Of a stretch of 64,000 nt of DNA, positions 49,601-62,900 are shown piece by piece. Under the pieces are notes generated by a model that saw nothing but the letters and a program-made list of their open reading frames with translations, ran no database searches and was not told where the DNA came from. The translations under genes and the position numbers were made by a program. How positions within the stretch are numbered: the first letter of the stretch is position 1; the number at the start of each line of letters is the position of its first letter. This DNA comes from Auanema rhodensis (taxonomy: Eukaryota; Nematoda; Chromadorea; Rhabditida; Rhabditidae): contig OZ059896.1 in assembly GCA_964057225.1 (NCBI GenBank), positions 19,774,501-19,838,500 on the forward strand. Reading direction: 5' to 3'.

Positions 49601-52600
49601 TTGAGAAACGCTTAATACAAGAATTAGTTATGATCGTTTGAAAAATGATGCATTAGTGTATGTTGAGTTTCCATGTACACTCAACATTGCTTCCAAAAAC
49701 ATTTTGACAAAAATTTTTTCGAAAAATTTCAAAATAATTTAGCAAAAAGTAGATGTTTTTAGATTCCTTTTTTTAAGGCAAAGACGATGGACAATGTTAT
49801 TCAACGAAAAAATTAATTCTTCAGGGTGAAAATCGAGGATATAAGTGTGAACTTATATCAGTTGATATCTCGGTGCATTTTTAAGCTAGCGCAAATCTCA
49901 TAACACAGATCGACGCAGCTTAAAAATCCGCATCGAATGCACTATACTACATTGAGAAACGCTTAATACAAGAATTAGTTATGATCGTTTGAAAAATGAT
50001 GCATTAGTGTATGTTGAGTTTCCATGTACACTCAACATTGCTTCCAAAAACATTTTGACAAAAATTTTTTCGAAAAATTTCAAAATAATTTAGCAAAAAG
50101 TAGATGTTTTTAGATTCCTTTTTTCAAGGCAAAGACGATGGACAATGTTATTCAACGAAAAAATTAATTCTTCAGGGTGAAAATCGAGGATAAAAGTGTG
50201 AACTTATATCAGTTGATATCTCGGTGCATTTTTAAGCTAGCGCAAATCTGATAACACAGATTGACGCAGCTTAAAAATCCGCATCGAATGCACTATACTA
50301 CATTGAGAAACGCTTAATACAAAAATTAGTTATGATCGTTTGAAAAATGATGCATTAGTGTATGTTGAGTTTCCATGTACACTCAACATTGCTTCCAAAA
50401 ACATTTTGACAAAAATTTTTTCGAAAAATTTCAAAATAATTTAGCAAAAAGTAGATGTTTTTAGATTCCTTTTTTCAAGGCAAAGACGATGGACATTGTT
50501 ATTCAACGAAAAAATTAATTCTTCAGGGTGAAAATCGAGGATATAAGTGTGAACTTATATCAGTTGATATCTCGGTGCATTTTTAAGCTAGCGCAAATCT
50601 GATAACACAGATCGACGCAGCTTAAAAATCCGCATCGAATGCACTATACTACATTGAGAAACGCTTAATACAAAAATTAGTTATGATCGTTTGAAAAATG
50701 ATGCATTAGTGTATGTTGAGTTTCCATGTACACTCAACATTGCTTCCAAAAACATTTTGACAAAAATTTTTTCGAAAAATTTCGAAATAATTTAGCAAAA
50801 AGTAGATGTTTTTAGATTCCTTTTTTCAAGGCAAAGACGATGGACATTGTTATTCAACGAAAAAATTAATTCTTCAGGGTGAAAATCGAGGATATAAGTG
50901 TGAACTTATATCAGTTGATATCTCGGTGCATTTTTAGGCTAGCGCAAATCTCATAACACAGATCGACGCAGCTTAAAAATCCGCATCGAATGCACTATAC
51001 TACATTGAGAAACGCTTAATACAAGAATTAGTTATGATCGTTTGAAAAATGATGCATTAGTGTATGTTGAGTTTCCATGTACACTCAACATTGCTTCCAA
51101 AAACATTTTGACAAAAATTTTTTCGAAAAATTTCAAAATAATTTAGCAAAAAGTAGATGTTTTTAGATTCCTTTTTTCAAGGCAAAGACGATGGACAATG
51201 TTATTCAACGAAAAAATTAATTCTTCAGGGTGAAAATCGAGGATATAAGTGTGAACTTATATCAGTTGATATCTCGGTGCATTTTTAAGCTAGCGCAAAT
51301 CTGATAACACAGATTGACGCAGCTTAAAAATCCGCATCAAATGCACTATACTACATTGAGAAACGCTTAATACAAAAATTAGTTATGATCGTTTGAAAAA
51401 TGATGCATTAGTGTATGTTGAGTTTCCATGTACACTCAACATTGCTTCCAAAAACATTTTCACAAAAATTTTTTCAAAAAATTTCAGAATAATTTAGCAA
51501 AAAGTAGATGTTTTTAGATTCCTTTTTTCAAGGCAAAGACGATGGACAATGTTATTCAACGAAAAAATTAATTCTTCAGGGTGAAAATCGAGGATATAAG
51601 TGTGAACTTGTATAAGTTGATATCTCGGTGCATTTTTAAGCTAGCGCAAATCTGATAACACAGATCGACGCAGCTTAAAAATCCGCATCGAATGCACTAT
51701 ACTACATTGAGAAACGCTTAATACAAAAATTAGTTATGATCGTTTGAAAAATGATGCATTAGTGTATGTTGAGTTTCCATGTACACTCAACATTGCTTCC
51801 AAAAACATTTTGACAAAAATTTTTTCGAAAAATTTCAAAATAATTTAGCAAAAAGTAGATGTTTTTAGATTCCTTTTTTCAAGGCAAAGACGATGGACAA
51901 TGTTATTCAACGAAAAAATTAATTCTTCAGGGTGAAAATCGAGGATATAAGTGTGAACTTATATCAGTTGATGTCTCGGTGCACTTTTAAGCTAGCGCAA
52001 ATCTGATAACACAGATCGACGCAGCTTAAAAATCCGCATCAAATGCACTATACTACATTGAGAAACGCTTACTACAAAAATTAGTTATGATCGTTTGAAA
52101 AATGATGCATTAGTGTATGTTGAGTTTCCATGTACACTCAACATTGCTTCCAAAAACATTTTGACAAAAATTTTTTCGAAAAATTTCTAAATAATTTAGC
52201 AAAAAGTAAATGTTTTTAGATTCTTTTTTTCAAGGCAAAGACGATGGACAATGTTATTCAACGAAAAAATTAATTCTTCAGGGTGAAAATCGAGGATATA
52301 AGTGTGAACTTATATCAGTTGATATCTCGGTGCATTTTTAAGCTAGCGCAAATCTGATAACACAGATCGACGCAGCTTAAAAATCCGCATCGAATGCACT
52401 ATACTACATGGAGAAACGCTTAATACAAAAATTAGTTATGATCGTTTGAGAAATGATGCATTAGTGTATGTTGAGTTTCCATGTACACTCAACATTGCTT
52501 CCAAAAACATTTTCACAAAAATTTTTTCGAAAAATTTCAGAATAATTTAGCAAAAAGTAGATGTTTTTAGATTTCTTTTTCCAAGGCAAAGACGATGGAC

Positions 52601-55600
52601 AATGTTATTCAACGAAAAAATTAATTCTTCAGGGTGAAAATCGAGGATAAAAGTGTGAACTTATATCAGTTGATATCTCGGTGCATTTTTAAGCTAGCGC
52701 AAATCTGATAACACAGATTGACGCAGCTTAAAAATCCGCATCGAATGCACTATACTACATTGAGAAACGCTTAATACAAAAATTAGTTATGATCGTTCGA
52801 AAAATGATGCATTAGTGTATGTTGAGTTTCCATGTACACTCAACATTGCTTCCAAAAACATTTTGACAAAAATTTTTTCGAAAAATTTCAGAATAATTTA
52901 GCAAAAAGTAGATGTTTTTAGATTCCATTTTTCAAGGCAAAGACGATGGACAATGTTATTCAACGAAAAAATTAATTCTTCAGGGTGAAAATCGAGGATA
53001 TAAGTGTGAACTTATATCAGTTGATATCTCGGTGCATTTTTAAGCTAGCGCAAATCTGATAACACAGATTGACGCAGCTTAAAAATCCGCATCGAATGCA
53101 CTATACTACATTGAGAAACGCTCAATACAAAAATTAGTTATGATCGTTTGAAAAATGATGCATTAGTGTATGTTGAGTTTCCATGCACACTCAACATTGC
53201 TTCCAAAAACATTTTGACAAAAATTTTTTCGAAAAATTTCAAAATAATTTAGCAAAAAGTAGATGTTTTTAGATTCCTTTTTTCAAGGCAAAGACGATGG
53301 ACAATGTTATTCAACGAAAAAATTAATTCTTCAGGGTGAAAATCGAGGATAAAAGTGTGAACTTATATCAGTTGATATATCGGTGCATTTTTAAGCTAGC
53401 GCAAATCTGATAACACAGATTGACGCAGCTTAAAAATCCGCATCGAATGCACTATACTACATTGAGAAACGCTTAATACAAAAATTAGTTATGATCGTTC
53501 GAAAAATGATGCATTAGTGTATGTTGAGTTTCCATGTACACTCAACATTGCTTCCAAAAACATTTTGACAAAAATTTTTTCGAAAAATTTCAGAATAATT
53601 TAGCAAAAAGTAGATGTTTTTAGATTCCATTTTTCAAGGCAAAGACGATGGACAATGTTATTCAACGAAAAAATTAATTCTTCAGGGTGAAAATCGAGGA
53701 TATAAGTGTGAACTTATATCAGTTGATATCTCGGTGCATTTTTAAGCTAGCGCAAATCTGATAACACAGATTGACGCAGCTTAAAAATCCGCATCGAATG
53801 CACTATACTACATTGAGAAACGCTTAATACAAAAATTAGTTATGATCGTTCGAAAAATGATGCATTAGTGTATGTTGAGTTTCCATGTACACTCAACATT
53901 GCTTCCAAAAACATTTTGACAAAAATTTTTTCGAAAAATTTCATAATAATTTAGCAAAAAGTAGATGTTTTTAGATTCCATTTTTCAAGGCAAAGACGAT
54001 GGACAATGTTATTCAACGAAAAAATTAATTCTTCAGGGTGAAAATCGAGGATATAAGTGTGAACTTATATCAGTTGATATCTCGGTGCATTTTTAAGCTA
54101 GCGCAAATCTGATAACACAGATCGACGCAGCTTAAAAATCCGCATCGAATGCACTATACTACATTGAGAAACGCTCAATACAAAAATTAGTTATGATCGT
54201 TTGAAAAATGATGCATTAGTGTATGTTGAGTTTCCATGCACACTCAACATTGCTTCCAAAAACATTTTGACAAAAATTTTTTCGAAAAATTTCAAAATAA
54301 TTTAGCAAAAAGTAGATGTTTTTAGATTCCTTTTTTCAAGGCAAAGACGATGGACAATGTTATTCAACGAAAAAATTAATTCTTCAGGGTGAAAATCGAG
54401 GATATAAGTGTGAACTTATATCAGTTGATATCTCGGTGCATTTTTAAGCTAGCGCAAATCTCATAACACAGATCGACGCAGCTTAAAAATCCGCATCGAA
54501 TGCACTATACTACATTGAGAAACGCTTAATACAAAAATTAGTTATGATCGTTTGAAAAATGATGCATTAGTGTATGTTGAGTTTCCATGTACACTCAACA
54601 TTGCTTCCAAAAACATTTTGACAAAAATTTTTTCGAAAAATTTCAAAATAATTTAGCAAAAAGTAGATGTTTTTAGATTCCTTTTTTCAAGGCAAAGACG
54701 ATGGACATTGTTATTCAACGAAAAAATTAATTCTTCAGGGTGAAAATCGAGGATATAAGTGTGAACTTATATCAGTTGATATCTCGGTGCATTTTTAAGC
54801 TAGCGCAAATCTGATAACACAGATCGACGCAGCTTAAAAATCCGCATCGAATGCACTATACTACATTGAGAAACGCTTAATACAAGAATTAGTTATGATC
54901 GTTTGAAAAATGATGCATTAGTGTATGTTGAGTTTCCATGTACACTCAACATTGCTTCCAAAAACATTTTGACAAAAATTTTTTCGAAAAATTTCAAAAT
55001 AATTTAGCAAAAAGTAGATGTTTTTAGATTCCTTTTTTTAAGGCAAAGACGATGGACAATGTTATTCAACGAAAAAATTAATTCTTCAGGGTGAAAATCG
55101 AGGATATAAGTGTGAACTTATATCAGTTGATATCTCGGTGCATTTTTAAGCTAGCGCAAATCTCATAACACAGATCGACGCAGCTTAAAAATCCGCATCG
55201 AATGCACTATACTACATTGAGAAACGCTTAATACAAGAATTAGTTATGATCGTTTGAAAAATGATGCATTAGTGTATGTTGAGTTTCCATGTACACTCAA
55301 CATTGCTTCCAAAAACATTTTGACAAAAATTTTTTCGAAAAATTTCAAAATAATTTAGCAAAAAGTAGATGTTTTTAGATTCCTTTTTTCAAGGCAAAGA
55401 CGATGGACAATGTTATTCAACGAAAAAATTAATTCTTCAGGGTGAAAATCGAGGATAAAAGTGTGAACTTATATCAGTTGATATCTCGGTGCATTTTTAA
55501 GCTAGCGCAAATCTGATAACACAGATTGACGCAGCTTAAAAATCCGCATCGAATGCACTATACTACATTGAGAAACGCTTAATACAAAAATTAGTTATGA

Positions 55601-57159
55601 TCGTTTGAAAAATGATGCATTAGTGTATGTTGAGTTTCCATGTACACTCAACATTGCTTCCAAAAACATTTTGACAAAAATTTTTTCGAAAAATTTCAAA
55701 ATAATTTAGCAAAAAGTAGATGTTTTTAGATTCCTTTTTTCAAGGCAAAGACGATGGACATTGTTATTCAACGAAAAAATTAATTCTTCAGGGTGAAAAT
55801 CGAGGATATAAGTGTGAACTTATATCAGTTGATATCTCGGTGCATTTTTAAGCTAGCGCAAATCTGATAACACAGATCGACGCAGCTTAAAAATCCGCAT
55901 CGAATGCACTATACTACATTGAGAAACGCTTAATACAAAAATTAGTTATGATCGTTTGAAAAATGATGCATTAGTGTATGTTGAGTTTCCATGTACACTC
56001 AACATTGCTTCCAAAAACATTTTGACAAAAATTTTTTCGAAAAATTTCGAAATAATTTAGCAAAAAGTAGATGTTTTTAGATTCCTTTTTTCAAGGCAAA
56101 GACGATGGACATTGTTATTCAACGAAAAAATTAATTCTTCAGGGTGAAAATCGAGGATATAAGTGTGAACTTATATCAGTTGATATCTCGGTGCATTTTT
56201 AGGCTAGCGCAAATCTCATAACACAGATCGACGCAGCTTAAAAATCCGCATCGAATGCACTATACTACATTGAGAAACGCTTAATACAAGAATTAGTTAT
56301 GATCGTTTGAAAAATGATGCATTAGTGTATGTTGAGTTTCCATGTACACTCAACATTGCTTCCAAAAACATTTTGACAAAAATTTTTTCGAAAAATTTCA
56401 AAATAATTTAGCAAAAAGTAGATGTTTTTAGATTCCTTTTTTCAAGGCAAAGACGATGGACAATGTTATTCAACGAAAAAATTAATTCTTCAGGGTGAAA
56501 ATCGAGGATATAAGTGTGAACTTATATCAGTTGATATCTCGGTGCATTTTTAAGCTAGCGCAAATCTGATAACACAGATTGACGCAGCTTAAAAATCCGC
56601 ATCAAATGCACTATACTACATTGAGAAACGCTTAATACAAAAATTAGTTATGATCGTTTGAAAAATGATGCATTAGTGTATGTTGAGTTTCCATGTACAC
56701 TCAACATTGCTTCCAAAAACATTTTCACAAAAATTTTTTCAAAAAATTTCAGAATAATTTAGCAAAAAGTAGATGTTTTTAGATTCCTTTTTTCAAGGCA
56801 AAGACGATGGACAATGTTATTCAACGAAAAAATTAATTCTTCAGGGTGAAAATCGAGGATATAAGTGTGAACTTGTATAAGTTGATATCTCGGTGCATTT
56901 TTAAGCTAGCGCAAATCTGATAACACAGATCGACGCAGCTTAAAAATCCGCATCGAATGCACTATACTACATTGAGAAACGCTTATTACAAAAATTAGTT
57001 ATGATCGTTTGAAAAATGATGCATAGTGTATGTTGAGTTTCCATGTACACTCAACATTGCTTCCAAAAACATTTTGACAAAAATTTTTTCGAAAAATTTC
57101 AAAATAATTTAGCAAAAAGTAGATGTTTTCAGATTCCTTTTTTCAAGGCAAAGACGATG
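46631..57159. repeat. HOR block, 15-monomer unit x 2 (5265 bp)
   Basis: Copies at 46631-51895 and 51896-57159 (one base shorter) share a long ordered set of variants: gttgatgtc with gtgcactttt, catggagaaa, gataaaagtg, cagattgacg, gttcgaaaa, atgcacactc, tttaggctagc, cttgtataag. Marker pairs differ by exactly 5265 bp (46705 and 51970; 47141 and 52406; 51606 and 56871). The copies diverge only in the last monomer, where the second has cttattac and a single-base deletion. Confidence 0.92.
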
Positions 57160-59265
57160 GACATTGTTATTCAACGAAAAAATTAATTCTTCAGGGTGAA
57201 AATCGAGGATATAAGTGTGAACTTATATCAGTTGATATCTCGGTGCATTTTTAAGCTAGCGCAAATCTGATAACACAGATCGACGCAGCTTAAAAATCCG
57301 CATCGAATGCAACTATACTACATTGAGAAACGCTTAATACAAAAATTAGTTATGATCGTTTGAAAAATGATGCATTAGTGTATGTTGAGTTTCCATGTAC
57401 ACTCAACATTGCTTCCAAAAACATTTTGACAAAAATTTTTCGAAAAATTTCAAAATAATTTAGCAAAAAGTAGATGTTTTTAGATTCCTTTTTTCAAGGC
57501 AAAGACGATGGACAATGTTATTCAACGAAAAAATTAATTCTTCAGGGTGAAAATCGAGGATATAAGTGTGAACTTATATCAGTTGATATCTCGGTGCATT
57601 TTTAAGCTAGCGCAAATCTGATAACACAGATCGACGCAGCTTAAAAATCCGCATCGAATGCACTATACTACATTGAGAAACGCTTAATACAAAAATTAGT
57701 TATGATCGTTTGAAAAATGATGCATTAGTGTATGTTGAGTTTCCATGTACACTCAACATTGCTTCCAAAAACATTTTGACAAAAATTTTTTCGAAAAATT
57801 TCAAAATAATTTAGCAAAAAGTAGATGTTTTTAGATTCCTTTTTTCAAGGCAAAGACGATGGACAATGTTATTCAACGAAAAAATTAATTCTTCAGGGTG
57901 AAAATCGAGGATATAAGTGTGAACTTATATCAGTTGATATCTCGGTGCATTTTTAAGCTAGCGCAAATCTGATAACACAGATTGACGCAGCTTAAAAATC
58001 CGCATCAAATGCACTATACTACATTGAGAAACGCTTAATACAAAAATTAGTTATGATCGTTTGAAAAATGATGCATTAGTGTATGTTGAGTTTCCATGTA
58101 CACTCAACATTGCTTCCAAAAACATTTTCACAAAAATTTTTTCAAAAAATTTCAGAATAATTTAGCAAAAAGTAGATGTTTTTAGATTCCTTTTTTCAAG
58201 GCAAAGACGATGGACAATGTTATTCAACGAAAAAATTAATTCTTCAGGGTGAAAATCGAGGATATAAGTGTGAACTTGTATAAGTTGATATCTCGGTGCA
58301 TTTTTAAGCTAGCGCAAATCTGATAACACAGATCGACGCAGCTTAAAAATCCGCATCGAATGCACTATACTACATTGAGAAACGCTTATTACAAAAATTA
58401 GTTATGATCGTTTGAAAAATGATGCATAGTGTATGTTGAGTTTCCATGTACACTCAACATTGCTTCCAAAAACATTTTGACAAAAATTTTTTCGAAAAAT
58501 TTCAAAATAATTTAGCAAAAAGTAGATGTTTTCAGATTCCTTTTTTCAAGGCAAAGACGATGGACATTGTTATTCAACGAAAAAATTAATTCTTCAGGGT
58601 GAAAATCGAGGATATAAGTGTGAACTTATATCAGTTGATATCTCGGTGCATTTTTAAGCTAGCGCAAATCTGATAACACAGATCGACGCAGCTTAAAAAT
58701 CCGCATCGAATGCAACTATACTACATTGAGAAACGCTTAATACAAAAATTAGTTATGATCGTTTGAAAAATGATGCATTAGTGTATGTTGAGTTTCCATG
58801 TACACTCAACATTGCTTCCAAAAACATTTTGACAAAAATTTTTTCGAAAAATTTCAAAATAATTTAGCAAAAAGTAGATGTTTTTAGATTCCTTTTTTCA
58901 AGGCAAAGACGATGGACAATGTTATTCAACGAAAAAATTAATTCTTCAGGGTGAAAATCGAGGATATAAGTGTGAACTTATATCAGTTGATATCTCGGTG
59001 CATTTTTAAGCTAGCGCAAATCTGATAACACAGATCGACGCAGCTTAAAAATCCGCATCGAATGCACTATACTACATTGAGAAACGCTTAATACAAAAAT
59101 TAGTTATGATCGTTTGAAAAATGATGCATTAGTGTATGTTGAGTTTCCATGTACACTCAACATTGCTTCCAAAAACATTTTGACAAAAATTTTTTCGAAA
59201 AATTTCTAAATAATTTAGCAAAAAGTAGATGTTTTTAGATTCCTTTTTTCAAGGCAAAGACGATG
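56459..59265. repeat. HOR block, 4-monomer unit x 2 (1403 and 1404 bp)
   Basis: Copies at 56459-57861 and 57862-59265 overlap the end of the 15-monomer block. Both carry atcaaatgc, then cttgtataag with cttattac and the deletion in gatgcatagtg (57021 and 58424), then the inserted A in tgcaactata (57309 and 58711). The first copy alone has a T deletion in the poly-T run near 57436. Confidence 0.9.
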
Positions 59266-59967
59266 GACAATGTTATTCAACGAAAAAATTAATTCTTCAG
59301 GGTGAAAATCGAGGATATAAGTGTGAACTTATATCAGTTGATATCTCGGTGCATTTTTAAGCTAGCGCAAATCTCATAACACAGATCGACGCAGCTTAAA
59401 AATCCGCATCGAATGCACTATACTACATTGAGAAACGCTTAATACAAAAATTAGTTATGATCGTTTGAAAAATGATGCATTAGTGTATGTTGAGTTTCCA
59501 TGTACACTCAACATTGCTTCCAAAAACATTTTGACAAAAATTTTTTCGAAAAATTTCAAAATAATTTAGCAAAAAGTAGATGTTTTTAGATTCCTTTTTT
59601 CAAGGCAAAGACGATGGACAATGTTATTCAACGAAAAAATTAATTCTTCAGGGTGAAAATCGAGGATATAAGTGTGAACTTATATCAGTTGATATCTCGG
59701 TGCATTTTTAAGCTAGCGCAAATCTCATAACACAGATCGACGCAGCTTAAAAATCCGCATCGAATGCACTATACTACATTGAGAAACGCTTAATACAAAA
59801 ATTAGTTATGATCGTTTGAAAAATGATGCATTAGTGTATGTTGAGTTTCCATGTACACTCAACATTGCTTCCAAAAACATTTTGACAAAAATTTTTTCGA
59901 AAAATTTCAAAATAATTTAGCGAAAAGTAGATGTTTTTAGATTCCTTTTTTCGAGGCAAAGACGATG

Positions 59968-62900
59968 GACAAGGTTATTCAACGAAAAAATTAATTCTTC
60001 AGGGTGAAAATCGAGGATATAAGTGTGAACTTATATCAGTTGATATCTCGGTGCATTTTTAAGCTAGCGCAAATCTGATAACACAGATCGACGCAGCTTA
60101 AAAATCCGCATCGAATGCACTATACTACATTGAGAAACGCTTAATACAAAAATTAGTTATGATCGTTTGAAAAATGATGCATTAGTGTATGTTGAGTTTC
60201 CATGTACACTCAACATTGCTTCCAAAAACATTTTGACAAAAATTTTTTCGAAAAATTTCAAAATAATTTAGCAAAAAGTAGATGTTTTTAGATTCCTTTT
60301 TTCAAGGCAAAGACGATGGACAATGTTATTCAATGAAAAAATTAATTCTTCAGGGTGAAAATCGAGGATATAAGTGTGAACTTATATCAGTTGATATCTC
60401 GGTGCATTTTTAAGCTAGCGCAAATCTCATAACACAGATCGACGCAGCTTAAAAATCCGCATCGAATGCACTATACTACATTGAGAAACGCTTAATACAA
60501 AAATTAGTTATGATCGTTTGAAAAATGATGCATTAGTGTATGTTGAGTTTCCATGTACACTCAACATTGCTTCCAAAAACATTTTGACAAAAATTTTTTC
60601 GAAAAATTTCAAAATAATTTAGCAAAAAGTAGATGTTTTTAGATTCCTTTTTTCAAGGCAAAGACGATGGACAATGTTATTCAACGAAAAAATTAATTCT
60701 TCAGGGTGAAAATCGAGGATATAAGTGTGAACTTATATCAGTTGATATCTCGGTGCATTTTTAAGCTAGCGCAAATCTCATAACACAGATCGACGCAGCT
60801 TAAAAATCCGCATCGAATGCACTATACTACATTGAGAAACGCTTAATACAAAAATTAGTTATGATCGTTTGAAAAATGATGCATTAGTGTATGTTGAGTT
60901 TCCATGTACACTCAACATTGCTTCCAAAAACATTTTGACAAAAATTTTTTCGAAAAATTTCAAAATAATTTAGCGAAAAGTAGATGTTTTTAGATTCCTT
61001 TTTTCGAGGCAAAGACGATGGACAAGGTTATTCAACGAAAAAATTAATTCTTTAGGGTGAAAATCGAGGATATAAGTGTGAACTTATATCAGTTGATATC
61101 TCGGTGCATTTTTAAGCTAGCGCAAATCTCATAACACAGATCGACGCAGCTTAAAAATCCGCATCGAATGCACTATACTACATTGAGAAACGCTTAATAC
61201 AAAAATTAGTTATGATCGTTTGAAAAATGATGCATTAGTGTATGTTGAGTTTCCATGTACACTCAACATTGCTTCCAAAAACATTTTGACAAAAATTTTT
61301 TCGAAAAATTTCAAAATAATTTAGCAAAAAGTAGATGTTTTTAGATTCCTTTTTTCTAGGCAAAGACGATGAACAATGTTATTCAACGAAAAAATTAATT
61401 CTTCAGGGTGAAAATCGAGGATATAAGTGTGAACTTATATCAGTTGATATCTCGGTGCATTTTTAAGCTAGCGCAAATCTGATAACAAACATCGACGCAG
61501 CTTAAAAATCCGCATCGAATGCACTATACTACATTGAGAAACGCTTAATACAAAAATTAGTTATGATCGTTTGAAAAATGATGCATTAGTGTATGTTGAG
61601 TTTCCATGTACACTCAACATTGCTTCCAAAAACATTTTGACAAAAATTTTTTCGAAAAATTTCAAAATAATTTAGCAAAAAGTAGATGTTTTTAGATTCC
61701 TTTTTTTGAGGCAAAGACGATGGACAAGGTTATTCAACGAAAAAATTAATTCTTCAGGGTGAAAATCGAGGATATAAGTGTGAACTTATATCAGTTGATA
61801 TCTCGGTGCATTTTTAAGCTAGCGCAAATCTGATAACACAGATCGACGCAGCTTAAAAATCCGCATCGAATGCAACTATACTACATTGAGAAACGCTTAA
61901 TACAAAAATTAGTTATGATCGTTTGAAAAATGATGCATTAGTGTATGTTGAGTTTCCATGTACACTCAACATTGCTTCCAAAAACATTTTGACAAAAATT
62001 TTTTCGAAAAATTTCAAAATAATTTAGCGAAAAGTAGATGTTTTTAGATTCCTTTTTTCGAGGCAAAGACGATGGACAAGGTTATTCAACGAAAAAATTA
62101 ATTCTTCAGGGTGAAAATCGAGGATATAAGTGTGAACTTATATCAGTTGATATCTCGGTGCATTTTTAAGCTAGCGCAAATCTGATAACACAGATCGACG
62201 CAGCTTAAAAATCCGCATCGAATGCACTATACTACATTGAGAAACGCTTAATACAAAAATTAGTTATGATCGTTTGAAAAATGATGCATTAGTGTATGTT
62301 GAGTTTCCATGTACACTCAACATTGCTTCCAAAAACATTTTGACAAAAATTTTTTCGAAAAATTTCAAAATAATTTAGCAAAAAGTAGATGTTTTTAGAT
62401 TCCTTTTTTCAAGGCAAAGACGATGGACAATGTTATTCAATGAAAAAATTAATTCTTCAGGGTGAAAATCGAGGATATAAGTGTGAACTTATATCAGTTG
62501 ATATCTCGGTGCATTTTTAAGCTAGCGCAAATCTCATAACACAGATCGACGCAGCTTAAAAATCCGCATCGAATGCACTATACTACATTGAGAAACGCTT
62601 AATACAAAAATTAGTTATGATCGTTTGAAAAATGATGCATTAGTGTATGTTGAGTTTCCATGTACACTCAACATTGCTTCCAAAAACATTTTGACAAAAA
62701 TTTTTTCGAAAAATTTCAAAATAATTTAGCAAAAAGTAGATGTTTTTAGATTCCTTTTTTCAAGGCAAAGACGATGGACAATGTTATTCAACGAAAAAAT
62801 TAATTCTTCAGGGTGAAAATCGAGGATATAAGTGTGAACTTATATCAGTTGATATCTCGGTGCATTTTTAAGCTAGCGCAAATCTCATAACACAGATCGA

